The notes under the pieces are model-generated. The model was not told where the DNA came from, made no database searches, and saw only the letters and a program-made list of their open reading frames with translations. This document shows positions 26,473 to 34,675 of a stretch of DNA of 64,000 nucleotides, one piece after another. The stretch spans positions 372,001 through 436,000 of the forward strand of contig NZ_JBNCMC010000002.1 of the NCBI RefSeq assembly GCF_049844995.1. The letters are read 5' to 3'. Numbering within the stretch: the stretch's first letter is position 1; every line of letters begins with the position of its first letter. This DNA comes from Luteimicrobium sp049844995 (GTDB lineage: Bacteria; Actinomycetota; Actinomycetes; Actinomycetales; Cellulomonadaceae). The position numbers were made by a program, and so were the translations under genes.

Positions 26473-27069
26473 TCATGCTACGCCGGGCACGCCCTCCCCC
26501 GGCGCGGGCGTCTGCGTCTCGAGAGGGCGCAACGACGCAGGTGAGGCGTCGTCGAGCTCCGCGGTCTGCGGCATCGCGGCGTGGCCGGCGAGGCGCAGGA
26601 GCCGCACGTACCAGCGGCGCCTGCGGCGCTGCGTCTGGTCGACCGCCTCGTTGTGGAAGCGCCGCGCGAGCTGGGCCCGGTACCAGGCGCCGGCCAGCTC
26701 CCCGAGGACGACGGCGCCGTCGGGCTCCTCGCACCAGCGGCTCACGTCGTCGGGGTCGCCGAGGACGGCACGCAGCGTCGCGGACAGGTCGCTCTCGGCG
26801 CGCTCGCGCTCGAGGTCGGGAAGCTCTGCGGCCTCGAGCTCCCGCGAGGCAGCGGTGGCGACGAGCACCGAGCTCGCCGGGTCGAGCAGGCCCGACGACG
26901 CCAGGTCGCGGGCCGCCGCGGCGCGTCGCACCAGCTGCGCGTCGAGCGCGAGCCGCGACGAGTACACCTTGCGGTGCAGCCGGTCGATGTGGGAGGCCCC
27001 GGCCCAGGCGAGCCACAGCACGAGGATGAGGACGAGGACCCCGACGACCACCAGGTCGCTCCAGCTCAT
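26473..27069 (-). CDS. LemA-like membrane-anchored helical protein
   Basis: 198 residues. One N-terminal membrane helix (LVVVGVLVLILVLWLAWAG) is followed by long helices with LHRKVYSSRLALDAQLVRRA and ARRFHNEAVDQTQRRRR. The order resembles LemA, where L-x-x-x-V-x-x-x-x-x-x-D-x-Q-L-x-R-R is followed by A-R-x-x-Y-N-x-x-V, but identity is modest. ATG 27069 overlaps the pimA stop as ATGA. It occupies the place of Rv2609c in the PIM gene cluster. Function unknown. Confidence 0.5.
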   Translation of the reverse strand: MSWSDLVVVGVLVLILVLWLAWAGASHIDRLHRKVYSSRLALDAQLVRRAAAARDLASSGLLDPASSVLVATAASRELEAAELPDLERERAESDLSATLRAVLGDPDDVSRWCEEPDGAVVLGELAGAWYRAQLARRFHNEAVDQTQRRRRRWYVRLLRLAGHAAMPQTAELDDASPASLRPLETQTPAPGEGVPGVA

Positions 27070-28283
27070 CGGGCACCCCCGTCGCGCCGGGCGTCGCCGA
27101 CGAGCCGCGGCCACAGCCCCGGCCGTCCGTCGCGGAACGCCTCCGGGTCCTCCTGGACGCGCCCGGCCGCCTCCGCAGCGAGGACCATCTCGTACACGGC
27201 GAGGACCTGGCCCGTCACGGCCGACCAGTCGTACTGGCGGACCCACTCGTGCGCGTGCGCCACGAGCCCGGCCCGCCGGTCCGTGTCCTCGAGCACGCCG
27301 ACCACCGCGCGGCCCAGCGCCGCCGGGTCGCCGACGTCGAACAGCACGCCCGCCCGGCCGTCGTCGAGCACGCGGCGGAACGCGCCGAGGTCGCTCGCGA
27401 CGACGCACGAGCCCGCGCTCATCGCCTCGACCAGCACGATCCCGAAGCTCTCCCCGCCGGTCTGCGGCGCGACGTACACGTCGGCGGACGACAGCAGCGC
27501 GGCCTTCTCGTCGTCGGACACGCCCCCGAGGAACTCGAGGGACGACGCGTGCGCACCCACCGCCTCCAAGGCGTCGTCGCGCCCCTGGTCGCCTCGCCCC
27601 GCCACGAGGATCCGCGCGCCGGGGAACCGCTCGAGGATCGTGGGCACAGCCTGCGCGAGGACCTGCAGGCCCTTGCGCGGCTCGTCGAGGCGGCCGAGGA
27701 ACGCGACCGTCGGCGCCTCGGGCGTGCCCGTCCAGCGCGGGTCCACCGGGGCGGCCTCGAACGCGTCCACGTACACGCCGTTGGGAATGACGACGGCGTC
27801 GCCGCCCAGGTGCTCGGTCAGGGTGCGCCGCGCGTCCTCGGACACCGCGATGCGCGCCGACAGCTTCTCCAGGCTCTGCCGTACCAGCGGGTACGCGGCC
27901 TGCAGCGTCCGCGAGCGGACGAGCGAGGAGTGGAAGGTCGCGACGATCGGGCCCTGCGCGAGCCAGAGCGCGAGCATGCCGAGGGACGGCGTGACGGGCT
28001 CGTGCAGGTGCAGGACGTCGAAGTCTCCCCCGACGAGCCACCGGCGCGTGCGGGCCGCCGTCCGCGGGCCGAAGGTCATGCGCGCGACCGCCCCGTTGTA
28101 CGGGACGGGAACGGCCTTGCCCGCGGGCACGACGTAGTCCGGGATGGGGGTGTCGTCGTCCGCGGGGGCCAGCACGGAGACCTCGTGGCCCCGCGCCATG
28201 AGCGCCTCAGCGAGGTCGCGGACGTGGAACTGGACGCCGCCGGGGGCGTCGAACGAGTACGGGCAGACGATCCCGACCCTCAC
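27066..28283 (-). CDS. pimA: Phosphatidylinositol alpha-mannosyltransferase (PimA-type)
   Basis: 405 residues, GT4 glycosyltransferase with two Rossmann domains. MRVGIVCPYSFDAPGGVQFHV holds the GDP-mannose-side glycine turn. VFHLHEPVTP-like DVLHLHEPVTPSLG and the E-x7-E motif in ESFGIVLVEAMSAG are present. It adds the first mannose to phosphatidylinositol on the cytoplasmic face. GTG 28283 overlaps the upstream stop as GTGA. The neighbours are PIM-pathway genes. Confidence 0.92.
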   Translation of the reverse strand: MRVGIVCPYSFDAPGGVQFHVRDLAEALMARGHEVSVLAPADDDTPIPDYVVPAGKAVPVPYNGAVARMTFGPRTAARTRRWLVGGDFDVLHLHEPVTPSLGMLALWLAQGPIVATFHSSLVRSRTLQAAYPLVRQSLEKLSARIAVSEDARRTLTEHLGGDAVVIPNGVYVDAFEAAPVDPRWTGTPEAPTVAFLGRLDEPRKGLQVLAQAVPTILERFPGARILVAGRGDQGRDDALEAVGAHASSLEFLGGVSDDEKAALLSSADVYVAPQTGGESFGIVLVEAMSAGSCVVASDLGAFRRVLDDGRAGVLFDVGDPAALGRAVVGVLEDTDRRAGLVAHAHEWVRQYDWSAVTGQVLAVYEMVLAAEAAGRVQEDPEAFRDGRPGLWPRLVGDARRDGGAR

Positions 28284-29287
28284 CGGGCACCACCCTCCGT
28301 GGCCGCGGCGGCCTGCGGCGCGGCCGTCGCCTCCGGCCCGACCGTCCGCGCGTAGCGTGCGGGGTCGAGGTCGGACACGAAGACCTTCTGCAGCATGTGC
28401 CAGTCCTCCGGCCGGCGCCGGATCTCCTCGCCCAGGAAGTCCACCCACCGCTGGCTGGCCTGCGCGATCCGCTCGCGCCGCGACAGGGCGGGGTCCGTCT
28501 CGACGAGCGGGCCGAACGTGGCGACGACCCCCCACGGCGTCCCCGCCGCGCGTCGTCGTTCGCCGTCGAGCCGCTCGTACGTCAGCGACGTCCCGAACAG
28601 CGGGGCGCCCGTCATGACCGACAGCGCTGCCGGTCCTGCGGCCACGCGCACGCGCTCGCCGAACAGGTCGACCTCGATGCCCTGCGCGCTGAGGTCCCGG
28701 TCCGCGAGCAGGGGCACCAGCTTGCCCCCCTCCTGGGCGCCGCGGACGAGCGAGCGGAACACGCCGTCGTCGCCGAACGCCAGGATCGTCATCCCGAGCG
28801 ACTCGCGGAACGCCAGGAACTCCTCGAACACGCTCGGCGGCTCGAGCCGCTCCGCGACCGTGAGGACCGGCGCGAGGTTCTGGGTCCCCCAGGCGCCCGC
28901 GAGGTCCCAGTTGCCCAGGTGCCCGAGCGCCATCAGGACCGACCGGCCCTCGTCCAGGTAGGGCTGCACGACCTCGCGGTTCGCGACCCGCATCCGCGCC
29001 CGGATCTGCTCGGGCGTCGCGCCGCTGAGCGTGAACGCCTCGCGGAAGTAGCGCATGTAGGAGCGCATCCCGCCCCGCGACAGACGGCGCAGGTCACGCC
29101 TCTCGACCCCCGGCGCCACCCGCTCCAGGTTGCGCTCGAGCTGGTCCACGCCGCCCTTGCGCAGCGCCCACGCCACGTCCGCGCCCGCGGTGAACGCGCC
29201 GCGCAGCAGCGGCTCCGGAACCTTGGGCGCGAGGCGCCACGCGGTCGCGTACAGCCTTCCGGCGTCGATCCCCATGCGCCGCGTCAC
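28280..29287 (-). CDS. patA: Phosphatidylinositol mannoside acyltransferase (PatA-like)
   Basis: 335 residues from GTG 29287, which makes a 4-nt GTGA overlap with pgsA; ATG 29275 would remove four residues. The LpxL/HtrB-like acyltransferase domain has the H-x4-D motif in MALGHLGNWDLAG and a later VPLLADRDLSAQGIEVDLFG block. It transfers a fatty acyl chain to mannose of PIM1/PIM2 at the membrane. It sits between pgsA and pimA as in Rv2612c-Rv2610c. Confidence 0.88.
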   Translation of the reverse strand: MTRRMGIDAGRLYATAWRLAPKVPEPLLRGAFTAGADVAWALRKGGVDQLERNLERVAPGVERRDLRRLSRGGMRSYMRYFREAFTLSGATPEQIRARMRVANREVVQPYLDEGRSVLMALGHLGNWDLAGAWGTQNLAPVLTVAERLEPPSVFEEFLAFRESLGMTILAFGDDGVFRSLVRGAQEGGKLVPLLADRDLSAQGIEVDLFGERVRVAAGPAALSVMTGAPLFGTSLTYERLDGERRRAAGTPWGVVATFGPLVETDPALSRRERIAQASQRWVDFLGEEIRRRPEDWHMLQKVFVSDLDPARYARTVGPEATAAPQAAAATEGGAR

Positions 29288-29958
29288 GCTCCTTCGTCGG
29301 GTCGGGCGGGCCCGGCGTCGGACCCCGTGCTCCCCGCCGTCGACGACGCCCCGCGCGTCTGGCGGCGCACCGCGGCCATGCGCTGCAGGACGGTCACGGC
29401 GCTCGCGGCCGCCAGCACGTACAGCACGACGACGAGCACGACGTCCGGCAGGCCCAGCCCGACCAGCCCGGCCGCAGTCAGGGACACCACGAGCCGCTCG
29501 CCGCGCTCGGCGATCCCGACGTTCGCGTCGTACCCGAGCGACTCGGCCTTGGCTCGCGCGTACGGCACGACGCCGCCGATCGCCAGGCAGGCCAGCGCCG
29601 CGACGGCGCCCCACATCGACACCGAGGCGTCGGCGTGCCGGACGAACCAGATCGTCATGCCCATGAAGATCGCGCCGTCGACGACGCGGTCCAGCGTCGA
29701 GTCGAGGAACGCGCCCCACGGCCCCACGCGGTTCGCGAGCCGCGCCATCGTCCCGTCGAGCGCGTCGGACAGGGTGAGGATCCCGATGACGATGCCCGCC
29801 GCGACGAGGTGCCCCGTCGGGTACAGCCACAGCGCGGCGACGACGGCGCCGAGCGCGCCGACGATCGTCACCGCGTCGGGGCTGACCCCGCGGTCGAGGA
29901 GGAACTGGGCGACGGGCCGGAACAGGCGTCCGAACCCGGCACGGAGCTTGCTGATCAC
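29284..29958 (-). CDS. pgsA: Phosphatidylinositol phosphate synthase (CDP-alcohol phosphatidyltransferase)
   Basis: 224 residues, about six membrane helices. The CDP-alcohol motif D-G-x2-A-R-x8-G-x3-D-x3-D is in ALDGTMARLANRVGPWGAFL, followed by DSTLDRVVD. It joins CDP-diacylglycerol and inositol 1-phosphate to make the PI precursor for PimA. GTG 29958 overlaps the HIT stop as GTGA. The cytosolic C-terminal tail is disordered. Confidence 0.92.
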   Translation of the reverse strand: MISKLRAGFGRLFRPVAQFLLDRGVSPDAVTIVGALGAVVAALWLYPTGHLVAAGIVIGILTLSDALDGTMARLANRVGPWGAFLDSTLDRVVDGAIFMGMTIWFVRHADASVSMWGAVAALACLAIGGVVPYARAKAESLGYDANVGIAERGERLVVSLTAAGLVGLGLPDVVLVVVLYVLAAASAVTVLQRMAAVRRQTRGASSTAGSTGSDAGPARPDEGA

Positions 29959-30530
29959 TCGCTGGTCCCCTTCTCGGGCCAGGCCCCGGCGAGCCGCGCC
30001 CGCGTGTCCGCGAGCAGCTCCGGGACGGCCTTGGTCTGTCCGACGATCGGCAGGAAGTTCGCGTCCCCGGCCCATCGCGGCACGACGTGCTGGTGCAGGT
30101 GGGCAGCGATCCCGGCCCCGGCGGCGACCCCGAGGTTGGTCCCCAGGTTGAAGCCCCCCGGGCTGTACACGGCCCGCAGCGTCTCGATCGCCGTCCGCGT
30201 CCACGCCGCGAGCTCGTCCTGCTCGTCGGCCGTGAGCTCCGTGTAGTCGGACACGTGCCGGTACGGGAGCAGCATGAGATGCCCGGCGTTGTACGGGTAG
30301 AGGTTGAGGATCGCGAACACCGTGCGGCCGCGCGCGACGATCAGGCCCTCCTCGTCGCTGCCGCGCTGGGCCCGGCAGAAGGGGCACTGCTCGCTCGTCG
30401 CGTCCGCGGGCTTGTCCTGGCCCCCGATGTACACCATGCGGTGCGGCGTCCAGAGGCGCTGGAAGCCGTCGGGGTCGCCGGGATGGTCGGCGAGGTCGTC
30501 GACGCGCGGCGCGTCGTCAGGGGCGCCCAC
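29955..30530 (-). CDS. HIT-family hydrolase/phosphorylase (Ap4A-type)
   Basis: 191 residues. The histidine triad HLHQHVVPRW (H-x-H-x-H) is the nucleotide alpha-phosphate site, and CPFC near residue 49 is a metal-binding pair found in actinobacterial Ap4A phosphorylase-like members such as Rv2613c. It cleaves dinucleoside polyphosphates. It lies three bases after thrS and is coupled to pgsA. Confidence 0.9.
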   Translation of the reverse strand: MGAPDDAPRVDDLADHPGDPDGFQRLWTPHRMVYIGGQDKPADATSEQCPFCRAQRGSDEEGLIVARGRTVFAILNLYPYNAGHLMLLPYRHVSDYTELTADEQDELAAWTRTAIETLRAVYSPGGFNLGTNLGVAAGAGIAAHLHQHVVPRWAGDANFLPIVGQTKAVPELLADTRARLAGAWPEKGTSE

Positions 30531-30533
30531 GCG

Positions 30534-32561
30534 TCAGACCTGCGCGTGGTCGCGGACGGCCGCGACGATCCGCTCGACCGCCTCCGCCACGGGGACGCCG
30601 TTCTCCTGGTGGCCGTCCCGGTACCGGAAGGACACGGCCCCCGCCTCGGCGTCCTCGCCGCCCGCGATGAGCACGAACGGGATCTTCTGCGTGCTGGCGG
30701 TGCGGATCTTCTTGGCGAAGCGGTCGCTCGAGTCGTCCAGCTCGGCGCGGATGCCCTGCGCCTTGAGCTGCCCGACGACGTCCGCCAGGTAGTCGTTGAA
30801 CGGCTCGGCCACAGGGACGCCCACCACCTGCACGGGCGCGAGCCAGGCGGGGAACGCGCCCGCGTAGTGCTCGACGAGGATCCCGAAGAACCGCTCGATC
30901 GACCCGAACAGCGCACGGTGGATCATCACGGGGCGCTTACGGGTGCCGTCCGACGCGGTGTACTCCAGCTCGAACAGCTCCGGCTCGAAGAAGTCGAGCT
31001 GGATCGTGGAGAGCTGCCAGGTGCGGCCGATCGCGTCCTTGACCTGGACCGAGATCTTCGGCCCGTAGAACGCCGCGCCCCCCGGGTCGGCGACGAGCTC
31101 GAGGCCCGACGCCGTCGCGACCTCGCGCAGGGTCTCGGTCGCGACCTCCCAGGTCGCGTCGTCGCCGACGGACTTCTCGGGGTCGCGGGTCGAGAGCTCG
31201 AGGTAGAAGTCGTTCAGCCCGTAGTCGCGCAGCAGGTCCAGGACGAAGGTCAGGAGCGACGCGAGCTCGTCGCGCATCTGCTCGAGGGTCGTGTAGATGT
31301 GCGCGTCGTCCTGCGTGAACCCGCGGGCCCGGGTGAGGCCGTGGACCACGCCCGACTTCTCGTACCGGTACACGGTCCCGAACTCGAACAGCCGCAGCGG
31401 CAGCTCGCGGTACGAGCGTCCGCGCGACCGGAAGATCAGGTTGTGCATCGGGCAGTTCATGGGCTTGAGGTAGTAGTCCTGCCCGGCCCGCTTCACGTTG
31501 CCCTCGTCGTCGACCTCCTCGTCGAGGTGCATGGGCGGGTACATGCCGTCCTTGTACCACTCGAGGTGCTTGGAGGTCTCGAACAGGTTGGCCTTGGTGA
31601 TGTGGGGCGTGCTCACGAACGAGTAGCCGGCCTCGATGTGCCGCTTGCGCGAGTACTCCTCCATCTCCAGGCGGACCATCGCGCCCTTCGGGTGGAACAC
31701 GGGCAGCCCGGAGCCGATCTCGTCGGGGAACGAGAAAAGGTCGAGCTCGTTGCCGAGGCGGCGGTGGTCGCGGCGCTCGGCCTCGGCGAGCCGCTCCGTG
31801 TACGCGACGAGCTCGTCCTTGCTGGGCCACGCGGTGCCGTAGACGCGCTGGAGCTGCGGGTTCTTCTCGCTCCCCCGCCAGTACGCGGCGGCCGAGCGCA
31901 TGAGCTTGAACGCGTTGGGGACGATGTAGCGGGTGCTCGGCAGGTGCGGGCCGCGGCACAGGTCCTTCCACGCGACGGACCCGTCGCGGCGGACGTTGTC
32001 GTAGATGGTGAGCTCGCCCTCGCCCACCTCGGCCGCGGCACCTTCGGCCGCGGCGGCGGTCGCCTCGCCCTTGCCCTTGAGGTCGACGAGCTCGAGCTTG
32101 AAGGGCTCGGTCGCGAGCTCGTCGCGGGCCTCGCCGTCGGTCACGACGCGGCGGCGGAAGGTCTGGCCCTCCTTGATGATCCGCTGCATCGTCTTCTCGA
32201 GGGTCTTGAGGTCCTCCGGGGTGAACGGGGTCTCGACGTCGAAGTCGTAGTAGAAGCCGTCGGTGATCGGCGGGCCGATCCCGAGCTTCGCGTCCGGGTT
32301 GACCTGCTGGACCGCCTGGGCGAGCACGTGCGCGGTCGAGTGACGCAGCACGGCCAGGCCGTCCGGCTCCGCGACCGTGACCGCCTCGACGACGTCGCCG
32401 TCCGCGAGCACCGTCGCCAGGTCCTTCAGGGCGCCGTTGACGCGCTGCACGACGACGTCGCGACGGTCCGCGAACAGGTCGAGGCCCGTCGTGCCCGTCG
32501 TGACCTCGCGCTGCTCCCCGTCGAGGGTGATGGTCAGCTGCGACACGGGCACGGAGGTCAC
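30534..32561 (-). CDS. thrS: Threonyl-tRNA synthetase
   Basis: 675 residues. TGS domain at 1-65, editing domain with H-x3-H in LRHSTAHVLAQAV and the CRGPH element, and a class II core with VYRYEKSGVVHGLTRARGFTQ (motif 2) and KPMNCPMHN that holds the zinc-ligand Cys. The anticodon domain closes the protein (VPVAEPFNDYLADV). GTG 32561 has TGAGGAGA upstream. It begins the coupled thrS-HIT-pgsA-patA-pimA-LemA-like run. Confidence 0.97.
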   Translation of the reverse strand: MTSVPVSQLTITLDGEQREVTTGTTGLDLFADRRDVVVQRVNGALKDLATVLADGDVVEAVTVAEPDGLAVLRHSTAHVLAQAVQQVNPDAKLGIGPPITDGFYYDFDVETPFTPEDLKTLEKTMQRIIKEGQTFRRRVVTDGEARDELATEPFKLELVDLKGKGEATAAAAEGAAAEVGEGELTIYDNVRRDGSVAWKDLCRGPHLPSTRYIVPNAFKLMRSAAAYWRGSEKNPQLQRVYGTAWPSKDELVAYTERLAEAERRDHRRLGNELDLFSFPDEIGSGLPVFHPKGAMVRLEMEEYSRKRHIEAGYSFVSTPHITKANLFETSKHLEWYKDGMYPPMHLDEEVDDEGNVKRAGQDYYLKPMNCPMHNLIFRSRGRSYRELPLRLFEFGTVYRYEKSGVVHGLTRARGFTQDDAHIYTTLEQMRDELASLLTFVLDLLRDYGLNDFYLELSTRDPEKSVGDDATWEVATETLREVATASGLELVADPGGAAFYGPKISVQVKDAIGRTWQLSTIQLDFFEPELFELEYTASDGTRKRPVMIHRALFGSIERFFGILVEHYAGAFPAWLAPVQVVGVPVAEPFNDYLADVVGQLKAQGIRAELDDSSDRFAKKIRTASTQKIPFVLIAGGEDAEAGAVSFRYRDGHQENGVPVAEAVERIVAAVRDHAQV

Positions 32562-32579
32562 GTCAGGTCTCCTCAGAGG

Positions 32580-32617
32580 ATCGGGGGGCCGCCGCCCGCT
32601 GGCAGCGACCCCCCGAT
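32580..32617 (-). terminator. Hairpin between the antitoxin-like gene and thrS
   Basis: Nine-bp stem of ATCGGGGGG paired with CCCCCCGAT and a 20-nt GC-rich loop. It lies after the 61-residue gene and just before the thrS ribosome site, so it could end the first transcript or form a leader structure in the thrS mRNA. Confidence 0.5.
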
Positions 32618-32660
32618 GGTACCGACAGACCGCCCCGCGCGGCCGACGGCTTTCCGATCC

Positions 32661-32846
32661 TCAGTCGTTGAGCCTCTTGGCCTGTTCCGCGGCCTTGTCG
32701 ACGTAGCCGTCGACCGAGTCGGGCGCGAGGCCCTTGAGCTTCTCCGCGGTGCCGTCGATCTTGTCGTCCGTCGCGAGCTCCTTGGCCTTGTCGACCAGGC
32801 CACCCAACCCGCTCTTCGCCTTCGCGACCTCGTCCTCGATCCCCAT
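32661..32846 (-). CDS. MT0933-like small antitoxin-family protein
   Basis: 61 residues, lysine-rich and helical: KAKSGLGGLVDKAKELATDDK, then DGTAEKLKG and DGYVDKAAEQAK. This K-x-K/DKxxD repeat style matches the MT0933-type antitoxin family (Rv0909-like). Strong AGGAGGGG ribosome site. No toxin gene is adjacent, so here it may be a solitary stress protein. Confidence 0.55.
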   Translation of the reverse strand: MGIEDEVAKAKSGLGGLVDKAKELATDDKIDGTAEKLKGLAPDSVDGYVDKAAEQAKRLND

Positions 32847-32994
32847 GTCGTCCCCTCCTGCGGGCCTCGGGGGCGCGGTGCCGCGCCCCGGTCTCGACGC
32901 TACCGAACCGCCCGGAGGCGGGCGAGGGCAGCGGGCCGGGCGCGGCGGCGAGGCGTCCGACCGGCGCACCGAAGGCCCCCGGGATGCACGTCCG

Positions 32995-33010
32995 AGAGAC
33001 GCGTTTCTCT
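32995..33010. promoter_or_regulatory. Candidate operator 1 of the pectinase cassette
   Basis: AGAGACGCGTTTCTCT is palindromic at six of eight base pairs with a central CG, the shape of LacI-family operators that control sugar genes. A second similar site lies six bases after its end. Confidence 0.5.
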
Positions 33011-33016
33011 GTTCTG

Positions 33017-33030
33017 AGAAACCCGTTTCT
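33017..33030. promoter_or_regulatory. Candidate operator 2 of the pectinase cassette
   Basis: AGAAACCCGTTTCT pairs at six of seven positions. The two sites share the GTTTCT half, and a third overlapping palindrome (TTTCTC-N6-GAGAAA) links them, so two repressor dimers could bind side by side. Confidence 0.5.
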
Positions 33031-33117
33031 GTGCTGGCGTTCCGACGGCCGCGGCTGGCACGATGCCGCACATACGGCGAGAGTCCCCGCTCCTGATCGG
33101 CGAGCCGGGCGGCCATC

Positions 33118-33140
33118 TTGTCACGACACCGTTGTCACGA
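33118..33140. repeat. Direct repeat TTGTCACGA x2 in the pectinase promoter region
   Basis: TTGTCACGA occurs at 33118-33126 and 33132-33140, 14 bases start to start. The spacing of just over one helical turn suggests an activator site or a duplicated -35 element (TTGTCA). Confidence 0.4.
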
Positions 33141-33200
33141 TACGTTCGGACGAATTCGGTCAGGAACCGATTTCCCCCCGCTCAACGAGGAGCACGAGAC

Positions 33201-34646
33201 ATGCGACGAACCCCCCTGCCCCGCACCGCCGCGCGACGCGCCGCGGCCGTCGGCCTCGCCGTCGCCGCCGCCGTCGCGCTGGCCGCCGGCCCGTCGTCCG
33301 CCGGATCGCCGGCCGCGCCCACGGCCGCGCGATGGCTCGGTGCCGCGGACGGCTGGGCCGCCACGAACGGCGGCACCGTCGGCGGCGCCGACGCCCCCCG
33401 CGAGAGCTACTACGTCGTCAGCTCCCGCGCCGAGCTGATCGCCGCGGCTGCCAACGGCGGGCACCCGGACGACCCCAAGGTGATCATGGTCCGCGGAACG
33501 ATCGACGGGAACGAGGCCGCGGACGGGCACCTGCTCGGCGAGCAGGACTACGCGCCCGGGTACGACATCGAGAAGTACATGTCGTGCTTCGCGGACGGCA
33601 CCACGTGGAGCGACACGACGTTCCCGTACTGCAAGGAGCAGCGTCAGCTCCGGACCACGGGCTCGAACAAGGAGAAGGCCCAGATCCAGATCACGCTGCC
33701 GAGCAACACGTCGCTGATCGGCCTCGGCAAGGACGCGACGCTGTCGAGCGTGTTCCTCTCCGTCAACCGGGGCCACGACATCACCGTCCGGAACCTCGCC
33801 CTCGAGTCCCCGGTCGACTGGTTCACGTCCTGGGACCCGACCGACGGCGCGAACGGCAACTGGAACGGCCGCTTCAAGGCCATGGGCGTGGTGACCGGGA
33901 CCAACATCTGGGTCGACCACTGCACGTTCAGCGACGGCGCCTACCCCGACGACGAGGCCCCGACCGGCTTCCAGGGCCGGACCATCCAGCGCCACGACGG
34001 CCTGCTCGACATCGAGGACGGTTCGGACTTCATCACCGTCTCCTACAGCCAGTTCCTCGGGCACGACAAGACGATGCTCATCGGCTCCGGCGACAGCCAC
34101 GCCGACCGCGACGCCGGACACCTCAAGATCACCTACCACCACAACCTCTTCAAGAACGCCCTCGAGCGCAGCCCCCGCGTCCGGTTCGGGGCCGTCCACA
34201 CGTACAACAACCTGTTCCAGGGTGCCGTGGACGACCCGCACTTCCCGATGCTCAGCCAGGCGCTGGGCGGCCCCGCGTACTTCCTGGGCACGGGCTACCA
34301 GTCGAAGATCTACTCCGAGTACAACGACGTCGAGTACACCGGCCCGGGGGCCACGAACGACATCGCGATCATGAACTTCGGCGGCAACCAGTTCGTCGAC
34401 CACGGCTCGTGGTTCAACGGCCGCCCGACCGACCTCAACACGCTCGCCGCGCAGAAGTTCGACGCCGCCAAGGCCGCCGCGCTCGAGAGCGCCGCGGCGA
34501 CCGGCACGGCCGCGCCCGACTGGACCGCGCTCGACTTCACGACGGACGTCGGCTGGAGCCCCGCGCACGAGTACAAGTACCACGCGCTGACGTCGCCCGC
34601 CGCCGTGCGCGCCGTCGTCCTGGCCCAGGCCGGCGCCGGCCGCTGA
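33201..34646 (+). CDS. Secreted pectate lyase, PL1 family
   Basis: 481 residues with a Sec signal (arginine-rich start, AVGLAVAAAVALAAGPSSA, cleavage near residue 34). PL1 beta-helix features are IWVDHCTFSDGAYPDD, DGLLDIEDGSDFITVSYSQFL and ITYHHNLFKNALERSPRVRFG; the last contains the family's catalytic-arginine region and the Asp/Glu residues bind calcium. It cleaves polygalacturonate by beta-elimination outside the cell. ATG 33201 follows GAGGAG. It is the first gene of a three-gene pectin cassette. Confidence 0.93.
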   Translation: MRRTPLPRTAARRAAAVGLAVAAAVALAAGPSSAGSPAAPTAARWLGAADGWAATNGGTVGGADAPRESYYVVSSRAELIAAAANGGHPDDPKVIMVRGTIDGNEAADGHLLGEQDYAPGYDIEKYMSCFADGTTWSDTTFPYCKEQRQLRTTGSNKEKAQIQITLPSNTSLIGLGKDATLSSVFLSVNRGHDITVRNLALESPVDWFTSWDPTDGANGNWNGRFKAMGVVTGTNIWVDHCTFSDGAYPDDEAPTGFQGRTIQRHDGLLDIEDGSDFITVSYSQFLGHDKTMLIGSGDSHADRDAGHLKITYHHNLFKNALERSPRVRFGAVHTYNNLFQGAVDDPHFPMLSQALGGPAYFLGTGYQSKIYSEYNDVEYTGPGATNDIAIMNFGGNQFVDHGSWFNGRPTDLNTLAAQKFDAAKAAALESAAATGTAAPDWTALDFTTDVGWSPAHEYKYHALTSPAAVRAVVLAQAGAGR

Positions 34647-34675
34647 GCCGGCGACACCGTACGAGAAGGAGCGAC

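Larger units (their letters stand above)
32847..33200. other. 354-bp regulatory gap before the pectinase cassette
   Basis: No coding frame here looks real. It separates the divergent antitoxin-like gene from the first pectate lyase gene. It holds two LacI/IclR-style palindromes around 33000 and a TTGTCACGA direct repeat near 33118-33140, and a ribosome site AACGAGGAG follows before ATG 33201. This is probably the control region of the cassette. Confidence 0.6.

Noticed and set aside
32661..32846. A complete toxin-antitoxin pair with the MT0933-like protein
   Set aside because: No toxin-sized gene lies beside it; the neighbours are thrS and a regulatory gap.
33063..33200. Upstream start for the first pectate lyase
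   Set aside because: It would put 46 residues before a good signal peptide. ATG 33201 has GAGGAG in place.
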